Part shown: positions 33,777 through 42,405 of the stretch, in pieces
Numbering within the stretch: the stretch's first letter is position 1
How the letters are laid out: every line of letters starts with the position of its first letter
Source of the DNA: Bryobacterales bacterium
GTDB lineage: Bacteria; Acidobacteriota; Terriglobia; Bryobacterales; Bryobacteraceae
Direction of reading: 5' to 3'
DNA: 52,379 bases
Assembly (NCBI GenBank): GCA_020846745.1
Contig: JADLDI010000136.1
Span: 1-52,379, forward strand
The notes under the pieces: model-generated
What the model saw: only the letters and a program-made list of their open reading frames with translations
Databases searched by the model: none
Told to the model about the DNA's origin: nothing
Program-made: the position numbers and the translations under genes

Positions 33777-33956
33777 CTAGACTAGCAGGTCAATGTGGCG
33801 CTGCTCATAGATGCGGCGTACGAATTCTTCGGATTCCTCCGCCGTCCCCGGATCGATATGGCTCAACAGCCGATCCAACGAGAATGCACTCGTGCGGATC
33901 AGGTTGGGCGGGTCCTTGACGGGTTGTGGCGGCACACGGTCCATCTCGGTCACCAT
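33777..33956 (-). CDS. Small acidic protein, possible orphan antitoxin
   Basis: 59 aa from ATG 33956. PPNLIRTSAFSLDRLLSHIDP, then GTAEESEEFVRRIYEQRHIDLLV reads like a real protein: amphipathic helices, an acidic cluster and coding-type codon bias. I have seen similar short proteins upstream of PIN-domain toxins in Acidobacteria, so an antitoxin is a reasonable guess. No toxin follows: the next gene is the convergent parE, whose stop is 9 nt away. No ribosome site is evident. Confidence 0.45.
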   Translation of the reverse strand: MVTEMDRVPPQPVKDPPNLIRTSAFSLDRLLSHIDPGTAEESEEFVRRIYEQRHIDLLV

Positions 33957-34067
33957 TTTAGCGCGGCAGGCGCATTCTGAGGCCGGCGGTCCAAAGAGAC
34001 CGCTGCCAAAATGAGTGAAATCCCGAAAGAAAGCACGGACTGCTCGGGCATACGTGCATCATCCATC

Positions 34068-35042
34068 TCACGCCGCCAACGCCGTAAGCGACTCCCGCAA
34101 GATCCCCTTCACCAGCAGGATCTTGTATTCGTTCTCCGGTAGCGCCGTCGCGTCCTTCACTGCCGCGCTTACCGCAGCCGCAATGGTTGGTGCGTCCAGT
34201 GGCTTGCCCGCGATCGCCTGTTCCGCCTCCTTCGCCCGCCACGGCGCCGGCGCCACGCCGCTCAACACGATTCGCGCGGAGCCGGCCTTCCCCCCAGCCG
34301 GCGTCAGCGAAATCGCCGCCCCCGCCAATGCGAAGTCGAATGCGCCGCGCTCCCGCACCTTCCTGTACAGGCTCCGTGTACCCGCCGCAGGCTTATCCAG
34401 CAGGATCTCGGTCACCACATCGCCCGGCTCCAGTACGTTCTCCTTCTTAATGTTCACCTCGGGCAGGATGAAGAACGATTCGGCCGCCACCGTCCGTACG
34501 CCTCGCCGGCCCGTAATCGTCAGCCTGGCATCCAACGCCACCAGTGCGGCTGCCGTATCCGACGGATGCACCATATAGCAGCCGCTGCCGCCGAAAATGC
34601 AGTGCAGGCGGTTATCGCCGCTGGCCGCATAGCAGGTGTCGCCGCCCTTGCGGCGGCACGCGAAGTCTCCCCGGAAGTACGAGCATCGCGGACGCTGGCA
34701 GATGTTCCCGCCGATCGTCCCTTGATTGCGTAATTGTGGCGACCCGACCGATGCCGCGGCCTGCGCCAGCACCCGGTACGAGTCCACAATCTGCCGGTTC
34801 TCGGCGATCTCAGTCAACGTGGTGAGCGCGCCGATCTTCACCCCGCCACCCGGGCGCGAAGCGATGCCCTTCAGCTCGGCGATGTGGCTGATGCTCACCA
34901 GGCTGCCGGCTTCCATCACACGGTCGCGAAGACAACCCAACAGATCGGTCCCGCCCGCCAGAATTCGGGCGTTCGGATGGCCGGCGGCCGCAACAGCATC
35001 CTTCACCGATGCGGCGCGGCGATAAGCAAACTGGCTCAGCAT
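34068..35042 (-). CDS. paoB: PaoB-like FAD subunit of molybdenum aldehyde oxidoreductase
   Basis: 324 aa. CO-dehydrogenase/xanthine-dehydrogenase-type FAD domain with RILAGGTDLLGCLRD (27-41) and GSPQLRNQGTIGGNI. A Cys-rich insert follows at about 113-150 (CQRPRCSYFRGDFACRRKG...HCIFGGSGC). Such an insert binds a [4Fe-4S] cluster in E. coli PaoB, so this is the PaoABC kind and not plain CoxM. It passes electrons between the 2Fe-2S subunit, FAD and Mo site. Third gene of the paoA-paoC-paoB operon, 3 nt after paoC. Confidence 0.9.
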   Translation of the reverse strand: MLSQFAYRRAASVKDAVAAAGHPNARILAGGTDLLGCLRDRVMEAGSLVSISHIAELKGIASRPGGGVKIGALTTLTEIAENRQIVDSYRVLAQAAASVGSPQLRNQGTIGGNICQRPRCSYFRGDFACRRKGGDTCYAASGDNRLHCIFGGSGCYMVHPSDTAAALVALDARLTITGRRGVRTVAAESFFILPEVNIKKENVLEPGDVVTEILLDKPAAGTRSLYRKVRERGAFDFALAGAAISLTPAGGKAGSARIVLSGVAPAPWRAKEAEQAIAGKPLDAPTIAAAVSAAVKDATALPENEYKILLVKGILRESLTALAA

Positions 35043-35045
35043 GGC

Positions 35046-37313
35046 TTAGGCCCTCCCTTTGTTGCGCTCTTCCAGCTTGGCCAGCGCCTCGGCCGGCGTG
35101 ATTGGCGCCGCCGTGACTCTCACCCCGGTGGCGTTGTAGAACGCGTTGGCGATCGCCGCCGCGCCCGGAATGGTCGCCGGCTCGCCGATACCTTTCGTGC
35201 CGGTGGTGTTGCACTCCGTATCGTGCAGGTCCACCGGGACCACCACCTTCTCCGCAGGCACGTCCTTGGCGGTTGGAATCTTATAATCGTGCCAGTTGGC
35301 GTTCACCATCTTGCCTGTCGCCGCGTCCATCACACGACGCTCCGTCAAGGCAAAGCCGATGGCCATCGTCAGCCCGCCGATCACCTGGTTTGAGTAAGTC
35401 AGCAGGTCCATTACGCGCCCGCTGTCGTGCGCCGCCGCCAGCCGCAACACACGTGTTTCGCCGGTATGGATGTTGACTTCCACCTCCGCGAAATTCGCGA
35501 CAAACGGCCTCACCACTTTCTCCACCGGATCGGGTCCACGCCGCCCGATGCCGACCACTACCTGCTGCAGTTTCAGTTGTGCCAGGTCGCGCACGGCTAC
35601 CTTCTGCGACCCGTCGTCCGCGCTTATGACTCCGTCCCGATACGAGAGTCCATTGGCCGCGGTCTTCAACTGCGCCGCCGCCATCTCGATCAACTGCTCT
35701 TTCACATGCAATGCCGCCGCCCTCACCGCGGGCGAATCGGCAAACACCGTCTTGCTGCCGCCGCTCGGCCGTGTGAACTCTGTGATGCCCGTATCCGCAT
35801 TCTCGATGTCGATTCGTTTCAGCGGCACGCCCAGTTCTTCGGCCACCACTAACGCCATCACCGTCTTGGTGCCCGTACCCAGGTCGGCCGCGCCCATGTT
35901 GAGTGTCACACTGCCGTCCGGATACATGCTGACGCGGACGGTCGATGGCGGGCCATTCTGCGAGCCCCACATCCCCGCGGCCACGCCGACACCGCGCACC
36001 CACGGTCCCGTGCCCTTCTCCCGTTTGCGTGCTTCGTCCCATCGGAACGCTCGTGAACCCTCAGTTAGACATTCGCGCAAGCCCGCCGACGTGTACGGCT
36101 TGTTCTGGTCCATCTGGCAAACCGCCGTGTAGTTCTTCAGGCGCAGTTCCACCGGGTCCATGCCGATCTTCTCGGCCAGCGCGTCCATCATCTGTTCGAG
36201 CGCCCACGAGCATTGCGGGAACCCCGGCGCGCGGAACGCTCGCTGCGGACCCGCATTGGTCATCGCGACCCTTTCCTGTACCCTGACATTCGCGCACTTG
36301 TACAAATCGCCGATCTGGTAGGCGGCGCTCGTGCCCCCGGGATAGGCGCCCACTTCACCGGTACCCGTCAACTCCAGCGCTGTCAGTGTCCCGTCTTTCT
36401 TCACGCCGGCCTTCAGCTTCATCACGTGCGCGGGCCGGTTGCCCACCGCGCGAAAAGCTTCCTCTCGTGTGACGAACAACTTCACCGGCCGCGCCGTCTT
36501 CTTCGCAAACAACGCCGCGATCACCGTGTACTTGCCCAGCACCAGCTTGCTGCCGAATCCCCCGCCCATGTAAGTTGAGATCACCCTCACCTTGCTCAGC
36601 GGCATGTTCAACGTCGACGCCAGCGCCGCCTGTATCGGGAACGGACCCTGATTGGTGTCCCACACCGTCAGGCGATCGCCATCCCAACGCACCACGGATC
36701 CATGTAGTTCCAGGCATGTGTGCAACTCGCACGAGGTGCGATACGTTTCTTCCAACACCACGTCCGCTTCCGCAAAGCCCAGCTCGACGTTGCCGCGCTT
36801 TGATTCGCGCGCCGGACCCACGCTGTTGCCTGCTTCATGAATGCGCGGCGCGTTGGGCTTCAACGCCTCTTCCATATCCACCACCGCGGGCAGCACGTCG
36901 TACTCCACCTTGATCGCCCGCACCGCGTCCCATGCCTGCTGCGGTGTCTCGGCCGCGACAGCGGCGACTTCTTCGCCCTCATATCGGCAATGTGGATCGA
37001 ACAACCGGCTGGTACCGCGCACCGGCGTGCCCGGAGGCGCCGGCTGCGCATACCAGGGAATCTGCGCTTCCTGATCCGCATCGCTCAACACGGCACGTAC
37101 GCCGGGCATTGTCCGGGCCACCGACGTGTCGACGCGTTTGACTTTCGCGTGCCCATACGGGCATCTCAAAATCGCGCCGTAAAGCATGTCCGGCAATGTG
37201 ACATCCGAAGGGTAAGTGGCGGTCCCGCTCACGCGCTCATATCCGTCGATGCGTGGAACCCGCTTGCCGGCGAATCTGGTTTCGCCCCAGGACTTGGGAG
37301 TTGTTTCTGCCAT
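35046..37313 (-). CDS. paoC: PaoC-like molybdopterin subunit of aldehyde oxidoreductase
   Basis: 755 aa. Large Mo-binding subunit of the xanthine oxidase family. An N-terminal AldOxase a/b-hammerhead (RVSGTATYPSDVTLPDMLYGAILRCPYG) is followed by Mo-binding domains with GGGFGSKL near 250-257, RAFRAPGFPQC and the C-terminal KGIGEPATIPG near 715-725, whose Glu is the base in this family. It oxidises aldehydes to acids, probably in the periplasm because the 2Fe-2S partner has a Tat signal. GAGG precedes ATG 37313. It lies between paoA and paoB in one operon. Exact substrate unknown. Confidence 0.93.
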   Translation of the reverse strand: MAETTPKSWGETRFAGKRVPRIDGYERVSGTATYPSDVTLPDMLYGAILRCPYGHAKVKRVDTSVARTMPGVRAVLSDADQEAQIPWYAQPAPPGTPVRGTSRLFDPHCRYEGEEVAAVAAETPQQAWDAVRAIKVEYDVLPAVVDMEEALKPNAPRIHEAGNSVGPARESKRGNVELGFAEADVVLEETYRTSCELHTCLELHGSVVRWDGDRLTVWDTNQGPFPIQAALASTLNMPLSKVRVISTYMGGGFGSKLVLGKYTVIAALFAKKTARPVKLFVTREEAFRAVGNRPAHVMKLKAGVKKDGTLTALELTGTGEVGAYPGGTSAAYQIGDLYKCANVRVQERVAMTNAGPQRAFRAPGFPQCSWALEQMMDALAEKIGMDPVELRLKNYTAVCQMDQNKPYTSAGLRECLTEGSRAFRWDEARKREKGTGPWVRGVGVAAGMWGSQNGPPSTVRVSMYPDGSVTLNMGAADLGTGTKTVMALVVAEELGVPLKRIDIENADTGITEFTRPSGGSKTVFADSPAVRAAALHVKEQLIEMAAAQLKTAANGLSYRDGVISADDGSQKVAVRDLAQLKLQQVVVGIGRRGPDPVEKVVRPFVANFAEVEVNIHTGETRVLRLAAAHDSGRVMDLLTYSNQVIGGLTMAIGFALTERRVMDAATGKMVNANWHDYKIPTAKDVPAEKVVVPVDLHDTECNTTGTKGIGEPATIPGAAAIANAFYNATGVRVTAAPITPAEALAKLEERNKGRA

Positions 37314-37337
37314 GGCTCAACCTCGCCTCTCCTCTCC

Positions 37338-37946
37338 TCAACTCTTCCTGTAGGTTGCGGCTCGCTGTGCCGCTTTGAAGATGTGCGCATAGGCGCCGCA
37401 ACGGCAGAGGTTGCCGCTCACGCCCTCCTGAATCTGTTCCATTGATGGGTCCGGTGTCTTGCGCAGCATTGCTTCGACGCTCATCACCTGCCCCGGCGCG
37501 CAGTATCCGCACTGGAACGCGTCTTCCTCGACAAACGCCTGCTGCACCGGTCCCAGCTCTTCCCCGTGCATCAAGCCTTCAATGGTCGTGATCTCCGCGC
37601 CCTCGGCTTCCACCGCGAGCGTCATGCACGAGTAACGCGCCACACCGTTCACCAGCACCGTGCACGACCCGCACTCGCCGCGCTCGCACCCGCACTTCGT
37701 GCCCGTGAGGCCGAGTTGATCGCGCAATACGTACTGCAAAGTCCACCGCGGCTCGACTTGCAACGCATGGCTGCGTCCGTTCACGTTGAGCACGGTCTTA
37801 ACGGTTGCCGTCTCCGTTGTCGTGGCGGCTGTTTGCGTCGCCGCCTCGCCCGTAGTGGTGGTAGCGGCGAGAATCGCGACCGAATCCATGAATCGCCGGC
37901 GGCTTAACCCGGCCGTGTGCCCCGCGTCGCGCTTGGGTTTCTTCAT
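37338..37946 (-). CDS. paoA: PaoA-like 2Fe-2S subunit of aldehyde oxidoreductase with Tat signal
   Basis: 202 aa from ATG 37946, with AGGAG 5 nt before it. Tat signal SRRRFMDSVAILAA at 15-28. The plant-ferredoxin-type cluster is CGCERGECGSC plus C in YSCMTL. The second helical cluster is CGYCAPGQ and CRCGAY. The Tat signal implies that the folded complex is exported, as for E. coli PaoABC. First gene of the operon, 24 nt before paoC. A Thr/Ala-rich linker of about 25 residues (TTTTGEAATQTAATTTETAT) is longer than usual. Confidence 0.93.
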   Translation of the reverse strand: MKKPKRDAGHTAGLSRRRFMDSVAILAATTTTGEAATQTAATTTETATVKTVLNVNGRSHALQVEPRWTLQYVLRDQLGLTGTKCGCERGECGSCTVLVNGVARYSCMTLAVEAEGAEITTIEGLMHGEELGPVQQAFVEEDAFQCGYCAPGQVMSVEAMLRKTPDPSMEQIQEGVSGNLCRCGAYAHIFKAAQRAATYRKS

Positions 37947-38133
37947 CAGAGCTCCTATATTTAAGGATAATAGGACTCTGAGATCCGCTCCGCAACCGCC
38001 TCGATTTGCTCCGCTTAGCCGGCCGGCTTCAACACGACTTAAACGCAATGTTCACAGCCGGGCATATTGTTCTAGTCGCTTGGCGCGGTGTTCTCGTTTC
38101 TTGGCAGCTTCGGCGCTGTGCCAGAATGAGAGC

Positions 38134-38343
38134 GTGACGAAGTACGCCGTCGTAATTCATGAGGAGCCGGAGGGTGGTTTTTGGGCCGAAGTGCCCGCAT
38201 TGCCGGGTTGCTATTCCCAAGGCGATTCCATTCCAGAACTGATGAATAATGTGCGCGAAGCCATCGCCGGGGTCATTGAGGTTCTACGTGAGCAGGGTCG
38301 TCAGCCTGAGTCGAACATCCAAATTCTGGATGTCGCAGTGTGA
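38134..38343 (+). CDS. hicB: HicB-type antitoxin
   Basis: 69 aa from GTG 38134. KYAVVIHEEPEGGFWAEVPALPGCYSQGDS is the standard HicB partial RNase-H-like fold with the LPGCYSQGD loop, and VREAIAGVIEVLREQGRQ follows. No C-terminal DNA-binding domain is present, so this is the short HicB form. It overlaps hicA by 4 nt (GTGA). A CAGAAT element 6 nt before the GTG could be a -10 box, implying a leaderless transcript, but no good -35 is seen. Confidence 0.92.
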   Translation: MTKYAVVIHEEPEGGFWAEVPALPGCYSQGDSIPELMNNVREAIAGVIEVLREQGRQPESNIQILDVAV

Positions 38344-38537
38344 AACCCATCAGCGGACCCGATTTGTGCCGGTTGCTTGAGGCTGCGGGCTGGAAACTCC
38401 AGCGGACGTCGGGCAGCCATCGCATCTACACCAAGACCGGCGAACGGAAGGTCCTCGCCGTTCCAGTGCATGGCAATCGGAACTTAAAACCGGGTCTCGC
38501 ACGCAGTTTGGCCCGCGATGCAAACCTCCGCTGGTAA
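38340..38537 (+). CDS. hicA: HicA-type mRNA interferase toxin
   Basis: 65 aa from GTG 38340. Double-stranded-RNA-binding-like fold: ISGPDLCRLLEAAGWKLQRTSGSHRIYTK with the catalytic His in GSHRIY, and VPVHGNRNLKPGLARSLARDA. Length and motifs match intact HicA. It is translated by coupling to hicB. Confidence 0.92.
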   Translation: MKPISGPDLCRLLEAAGWKLQRTSGSHRIYTKTGERKVLAVPVHGNRNLKPGLARSLARDANLRW

Positions 38538-38562
38538 CCTCTGCGACCGTCCCCGGACCCGC

Positions 38563-40167
38563 CTAACTCGCCGGCTTCAACTGCTCCCATTTTGCCGGCG
38601 CCGCCGCCTCGCGAGTCTTCACAAACGTGTCTTCCGTCTGCTGCCATAGCGACGCCATGGCCGACGTCTTTTGCGGCTCCTGTTGGGCCAGGTTGACCTG
38701 CTCCGCGCGATCGTCCGCCAGGTTGTATAACTCCCATGGACCCTCCGCGCCGATGCTCGCCAGCTTCCAGTCCCCCTGCCTGATCGCGCGGTTCCTGTTG
38801 TGGTGGAAGTAAAGGTAATCCCGCGTAACCCGGCCCTTGCCCAACGCGGGCACAAGGCTCCGGCCAGGCATTGTTGGAGCCCCGTCGGGCTTCGCTGCGG
38901 CCGCATTACTCCCCGCCACTTCCAACGCCGTCGGCAGGAAGTCGATAAAGTGACACGCATCGTGCCGCAGCTTGCCGTGATCTTTAATCCCATTCGGCCA
39001 GTGCGCAATCCACGGCGATGCGATACCGCCCTCATGCACCCAGCTCTTATGCAGCCGGAACGGTGAGTTCGCCGCCGACGACCACCCGGGTCCCAAGCAC
39101 AGATGCGACCGCGCCGATCCCGGCGGCGCCGCCGGATCGTGACCATCCGCGCGAATCATGATCTCCGCGCTCGCCCCGTTATCGGACACGAAAAAGATCA
39201 GCGTATCGTCGAACGACCGCATCGCCTTCAACTGCGCGAGCACCCGCCCGATCTCACGGTCCATCCGCGTGATCATCGCCGCATGAATCGCCATCTTCGT
39301 CCGCTGGAACCGCCGCTGCTCATCGGTCAGCGACGTCCACGGCACTGCGTTGTGTACCTCTCCCGGACCAATCTGCCGCAACTGATCGTCCGCCTTCGTA
39401 TTCCATGGCGGAAAGATCCCCGGCTCCAGCTTCGACAATCCGCAGTTCACAATGCCCATCCGCCGCAGCCGCTCGTGCCGCCGCGCGCGCGACACGTCCC
39501 AACCTTCCGCAAACCGGTCTTTATATAAATCGATGTCCTGCTGCAACGCCTGCAACGGAAAGTGCGGCGACGTGAACGCCAGATAGAAAAAGAACGGGTC
39601 CCGCGCATGCTCGCGCTGATGCTGCTTCAAAAAGTCCACCGCATGGTCGGCAATCGCGATCGTTCCGTAAAACCCGTCCGAAGGCTTCGGCGGCGGCAAC
39701 GGCTGATCGTCCAGCAAATGCGCTTTGGGCGTGAAAAACCGGTTCTGGTCGAGCAGCGTGTACGAGTGGTCGAACCCCGTCCGCGCCAGCGGATGAAACC
39801 GTATGTGCCACTTGCCCGAATGATACGTGCGATACCCCAGCGGCTTCATGTACTGCGGAAAGAATCGCGTGTAGGCGGGAATGTTGCCCGGCGTCATCAC
39901 GTCCGACGCGGTCTGCTGCGCATAGTATCCCGTCAGAATGGAACTCCGCGACGGACCGCACCGCGCCGTCGAATACCCGTTCGTGAACCGCAAGCCCCGC
40001 GCAGCCAGCGAATCGAGGTTCGGCGTATCGATCTCGCCCCCATAACACCCCGCGTCCGAAAACCCCATATCATCCGCCAGGATGATCATCACGTTCGGCC
40101 TCTTCGCCCCACGCGGCGCCGCCGTCATCACGCCCGCCGCCGTCTGCAGAAACTCTCGCCTCAGCAT
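38563..40167 (-). CDS. Sulfatase (arylsulfatase family)
   Basis: 534 aa. A possible Tat-type start (MLRREFLQTAAGV) precedes the alkaline-phosphatase-superfamily core. Metal ligands are in NVMIILADDMGFSD (Asp32, Asp33). The formylglycine signature CGPSR is at 70-74, the site that an FGE-type enzyme converts from Cys. FHPLARTGFDH-like and FVSDNGA motifs follow. It is expected to cleave sulfate esters outside the cytoplasm. A CATAAT box lies exactly 6 nt before ATG, so a leaderless transcript is possible. The 5' third of the gene and about 245 bases upstream are repeated at 43.1-43.7 kb in a copy that has lost the active-site codons. Confidence 0.92.
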   Translation of the reverse strand: MLRREFLQTAAGVMTAAPRGAKRPNVMIILADDMGFSDAGCYGGEIDTPNLDSLAARGLRFTNGYSTARCGPSRSSILTGYYAQQTASDVMTPGNIPAYTRFFPQYMKPLGYRTYHSGKWHIRFHPLARTGFDHSYTLLDQNRFFTPKAHLLDDQPLPPPKPSDGFYGTIAIADHAVDFLKQHQREHARDPFFFYLAFTSPHFPLQALQQDIDLYKDRFAEGWDVSRARRHERLRRMGIVNCGLSKLEPGIFPPWNTKADDQLRQIGPGEVHNAVPWTSLTDEQRRFQRTKMAIHAAMITRMDREIGRVLAQLKAMRSFDDTLIFFVSDNGASAEIMIRADGHDPAAPPGSARSHLCLGPGWSSAANSPFRLHKSWVHEGGIASPWIAHWPNGIKDHGKLRHDACHFIDFLPTALEVAGSNAAAAKPDGAPTMPGRSLVPALGKGRVTRDYLYFHHNRNRAIRQGDWKLASIGAEGPWELYNLADDRAEQVNLAQQEPQKTSAMASLWQQTEDTFVKTREAAAPAKWEQLKPAS

Positions 40168-40412
40168 GGAACTATTATGATCTTCAAAATTCGTTGGCTC
40201 GAGACGGCCAATGGTTTTGTTTCGGCTAATACTGGACCGGAATGTCGGCTTGAAACGTTCCGAAGTCGAGTTCAGATCGCGGAACGGGAAAGCATCGTCG
40301 GCGGAAACATCAGGATCGAATAGATCGTAGAAGTTGGTCAGATGTTGCGGATTCCGTCAAACGTGGTGGCCAGGCCGATGTACTGGGCGTTCAGCGTGTA
40401 AGCCGGAATCAG
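39958..40412. repeat. Repeat B, copy 1 (sulfatase 5' end plus upstream region)
   Basis: This segment reappears at 43278-43716 with few differences. It covers the first part of the sulfatase gene, its start and about 245 bases beyond. The non-coding half is more alike between copies than the coding half. A 50-base core around the start codon occurs a third time at 44596-44646. Confidence 0.85.
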
Positions 40413-40445
40413 CAGCGATAAGAGGAGGCTTGGGCGGGACCTCAT
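40338..40445 (-). pseudogene. Truncated secreted protein start (signal peptide only)
   Basis: 35 codons from ATG 40445: a basic start, a hydrophobic segment SLLLSLLIPAYTLNAQ and then YIGLATTFDG before a stop. A signal peptide followed by a xIGLATxxDG motif recalls the N termini of the TIGR03437-type proteins of this window (LATNHNG, LASNHDG). The rest of the gene is absent. Its 3' half belongs to repeat B and recurs at 43.7 kb without the signal peptide start. Confidence 0.4.
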
Positions 40446-40708
40446 ACCGGCTAAGAGTCATCCGCCTCTGCGAAAAACGACACCGGTGTGCGAAATTACA
40501 GCCCATCTGTGCCGCAAATCGGTGCCGGAAATTGGGGACACGCCCCATAATCGCAAATTCAAGCGCGATCCAACGCTTTATGGTAACCACACGGCATCGA
40601 ACGCAATGGCAGCAACCTTGTACAACGCCGAATCCGAACAGAATTCAATTTCCGAGTGGCGTGTCATACGGGATGGATAGCTCTACACATGCCGACTACA
40701 CGTTCTCG

Positions 40709-41011
40709 TCAGCCCTTTCGCATTCCAATCGCGACAAAGAACCAGGCAACGGCCAAGCTGGCAAAGGATGCCACGACCGGCGCAAGCCCCTCGGAGAAAA
40801 CGGCTCCAATCACCTGGATCCCTTGCAGGTCGAGCCCGCTCATCATGCTGATTGCGATGAAGCCGTTAGCCATCGCTAGAACGAAGTTGCAGAGAGCCGA
40901 AAAGACTCCGGCAAGTGTGAGTGGTCTCATTAGGGCCAACAGCCGTTCGCCGGGCCGGAGAGCAAACCATGCGCCTGCGATCATAGGAACGCAGCAAAGA
41001 AGGAATCCCAA
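40709..41011 (-). CDS. Small membrane protein of unknown function
   Basis: 100 aa with three hydrophobic segments (FLLCCVPMIAGAWFAL, PLTLAGVFSALCNFVLAMANGFIA, GLAPVVASFASLAVAWFFVAI). No family recognised. It is divergent from the ECF sigma factor, whose start is only 5 nt away, so the two promoters would lie inside each other's genes unless one is inactive. Codon bias is weaker than in neighbours. The alternative is a non-coding shadow, but the membrane pattern argues for a gene. Confidence 0.5.
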   Translation of the reverse strand: MGFLLCCVPMIAGAWFALRPGERLLALMRPLTLAGVFSALCNFVLAMANGFIAISMMSGLDLQGIQVIGAVFSEGLAPVVASFASLAVAWFFVAIGMRKG

Positions 41012-41016
41012 CAGGG

Positions 41017-41541
41017 ATGCGAATCTACGTTGCCTTTAACCGTCGGCTGCTGAACTTCCTGACGCGATTGGCGAAGGACCGTTCGGTCGCGGAAGACCTT
41101 CTGGAGGAGACTTGGCTGCGATTCGTATCGAGTAGTGAGGGTCTGAATGAGGATACTCGTCTCGGTCCGTGGCTCTTCACCGTGGCGCGCAACCTGTACC
41201 TCAGTCACTGCCGCTCCCGAGCCCGTGAGGAATCTTACACCGCCGATCTAATCTTCTTATGGCCAAGCGGGCTGGTCCAATCTCCCTTCGACTTGGCGTC
41301 CTCGAATCAATTTAGGGAGCAGTTGGAAGCAGCCATTGCGTCACTACCGCCGATGTATCGCGAGGTGATTCTGCTGGTTGGTGTTGAGCAACTCCGCCCA
41401 ATGGATGCAGCGAAAGTATGCGGCATCAGCCCGGAAGCACTTCGGCAGAGGCTCAGCCGGGCGCGTGGGCTGGTTTCGCGGTTTCTGGCGAACCGAGTGT
41501 CGCCGAAGGACACCGATTCCGAGGAGGCTCATCATGATTGA
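41017..41541 (+). CDS. ECF-family RNA polymerase sigma factor
   Basis: 174 aa from ATG 41017. Region 2: FNRRLLNFLTRLAKDRSVAEDLLEETWLRFV and WLFTVARNLYLSHCRSRARE. Region 4: LPPMYREVILLVGVEQLRPMDAAKVCGISPEALRQRLSRARG, a helix-turn-helix. The first helix of region 2 is shorter than usual, and the in-frame region upstream has no other start before a stop at 40984, so the N terminus may be trimmed. It overlaps a small membrane-protein gene (41534-41779), the usual place for an anti-sigma factor. Confidence 0.9.
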   Translation: MRIYVAFNRRLLNFLTRLAKDRSVAEDLLEETWLRFVSSSEGLNEDTRLGPWLFTVARNLYLSHCRSRAREESYTADLIFLWPSGLVQSPFDLASSNQFREQLEAAIASLPPMYREVILLVGVEQLRPMDAAKVCGISPEALRQRLSRARGLVSRFLANRVSPKDTDSEEAHHD

Positions 41542-41779
41542 CGAAGATCGACTGCTCCGGGACTTGGCTAGCCTGCCCCCGATTACGCCGAACCTAGAGA
41601 GGGAAGCCAGCGTCCGGAAGCGTTGCCACGCCGCTATCGCAGGACGCAAGTCGCGCGGAGTGCCGACGAGAAAAGTCAAATTCCGTACCACCCTTGTCGA
41701 TATCGCCGCAGCCACGGGCCTTTTCGTCTACCTCGCGGCGATGTTGACGGAAGCCATCCGGCTTGGCGGTGCCATCTAG
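41534..41779 (+). CDS. Small single-pass membrane protein, candidate anti-sigma factor
   Basis: 81 aa from ATG 41534, with GAGGAGG 6 nt upstream and an 8-nt overlap with the sigma gene. A charged soluble part of about 50 residues (MIDEDRLLRDLASLPPITPNLERE) precedes one helix (TTLVDIAAATGLFVYLAAMLTEAI). Position, overlap and one-helix layout fit an anti-sigma factor. It lacks the Zn HxxxCxxC motif and is shorter than most, so the assignment is by context. Confidence 0.65.
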   Translation: MIDEDRLLRDLASLPPITPNLEREASVRKRCHAAIAGRKSRGVPTRKVKFRTTLVDIAAATGLFVYLAAMLTEAIRLGGAI

Positions 41780-42066
41780 CAGCCCAGCCAAACGCCGTGC
41801 CGGACCACTGTTGACTCACTGGTGAGTGATGGGTCCTCACTAACGGCGAAGGAAACCGCGTGGTTCCGGCCCGGCCGCTCGACTGGTACGTCGACGAGAG
41901 GCCCGCCAGTGTCCTGCCACAAAGTCGACTTCACGGGTCCAATGCCTGGAAGCTTGTGCTCGCTCAATCGACCACGTTGGCTGCGTGCGAAAATGATCGC
42001 GAGTTCACTCCCTGAGAACAATGCTGACCCCTCCTGCTTTGCATCTCGCTTGGTGCGGGGGAGTCC

Positions 42067-42382
42067 TTGAGCCAAGCGGCCTCCGCGCAGCCCCAGTCCG
42101 TGTCCGCCATTCGGACGCTGTTGTCGTGCTTGCCCAACAATGCGCCGGTGGACGTCAAGCTAAACGACGGCCGAAAGTTGCGAGGCAGGTTTGGGACTGT
42201 CACGGAAGAAGCGTTTATCCTCCGCTCGTCGCGCAACAGTTGCCGCCAACGAAACTATAGCGTTTTAGACCGTGAGATCGGTTCGGCGTAGCAGGAGCAC
42301 TGCTGCCAGGGTTGGCATCGGCATTGCCGTTGGTGCAGCCGCGTTCGTGGCATTCGTGATGTGTTACTCGGACAACATCTGA
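42067..42382 (+). pseudogene. LSm-like small protein with C-terminal membrane/glycine-rich helix, frameshifted
   Basis: The frame from TTG 42067 reads RTLLSCLPNNAPVDVKLNDG, RKLRGRFGTVTEEAFILRSS, a small LSm/SH3-like domain known to me from short Acidobacteria proteins. It runs into a stop at 42289-42291. In the +1 frame from about 42265 the expected C-terminal part appears: RSVRRSR, then ARVGIGIAVGAAAFVAFVM and a stop at 42380-42382. A one-base indel near 42265 explains this. The broken product would lose the helix. Confidence 0.5.
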
Positions 42383-42405
42383 AGATTGCGAATCGAAATC
42401 GGCAA

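Noticed and set aside
39562..40323. 253-codon plus-strand frame opposite the sulfatase
   Set aside because: Arg-rich antisense shadow. Its last 48 codons are open also in repeat B copy 2 only because the DNA is repeated.
41776..42075. 99-codon minus-strand frame
   Set aside because: No recognisable family, poor codon pattern, no ribosome site; overlaps what looks like plain intergenic sequence.
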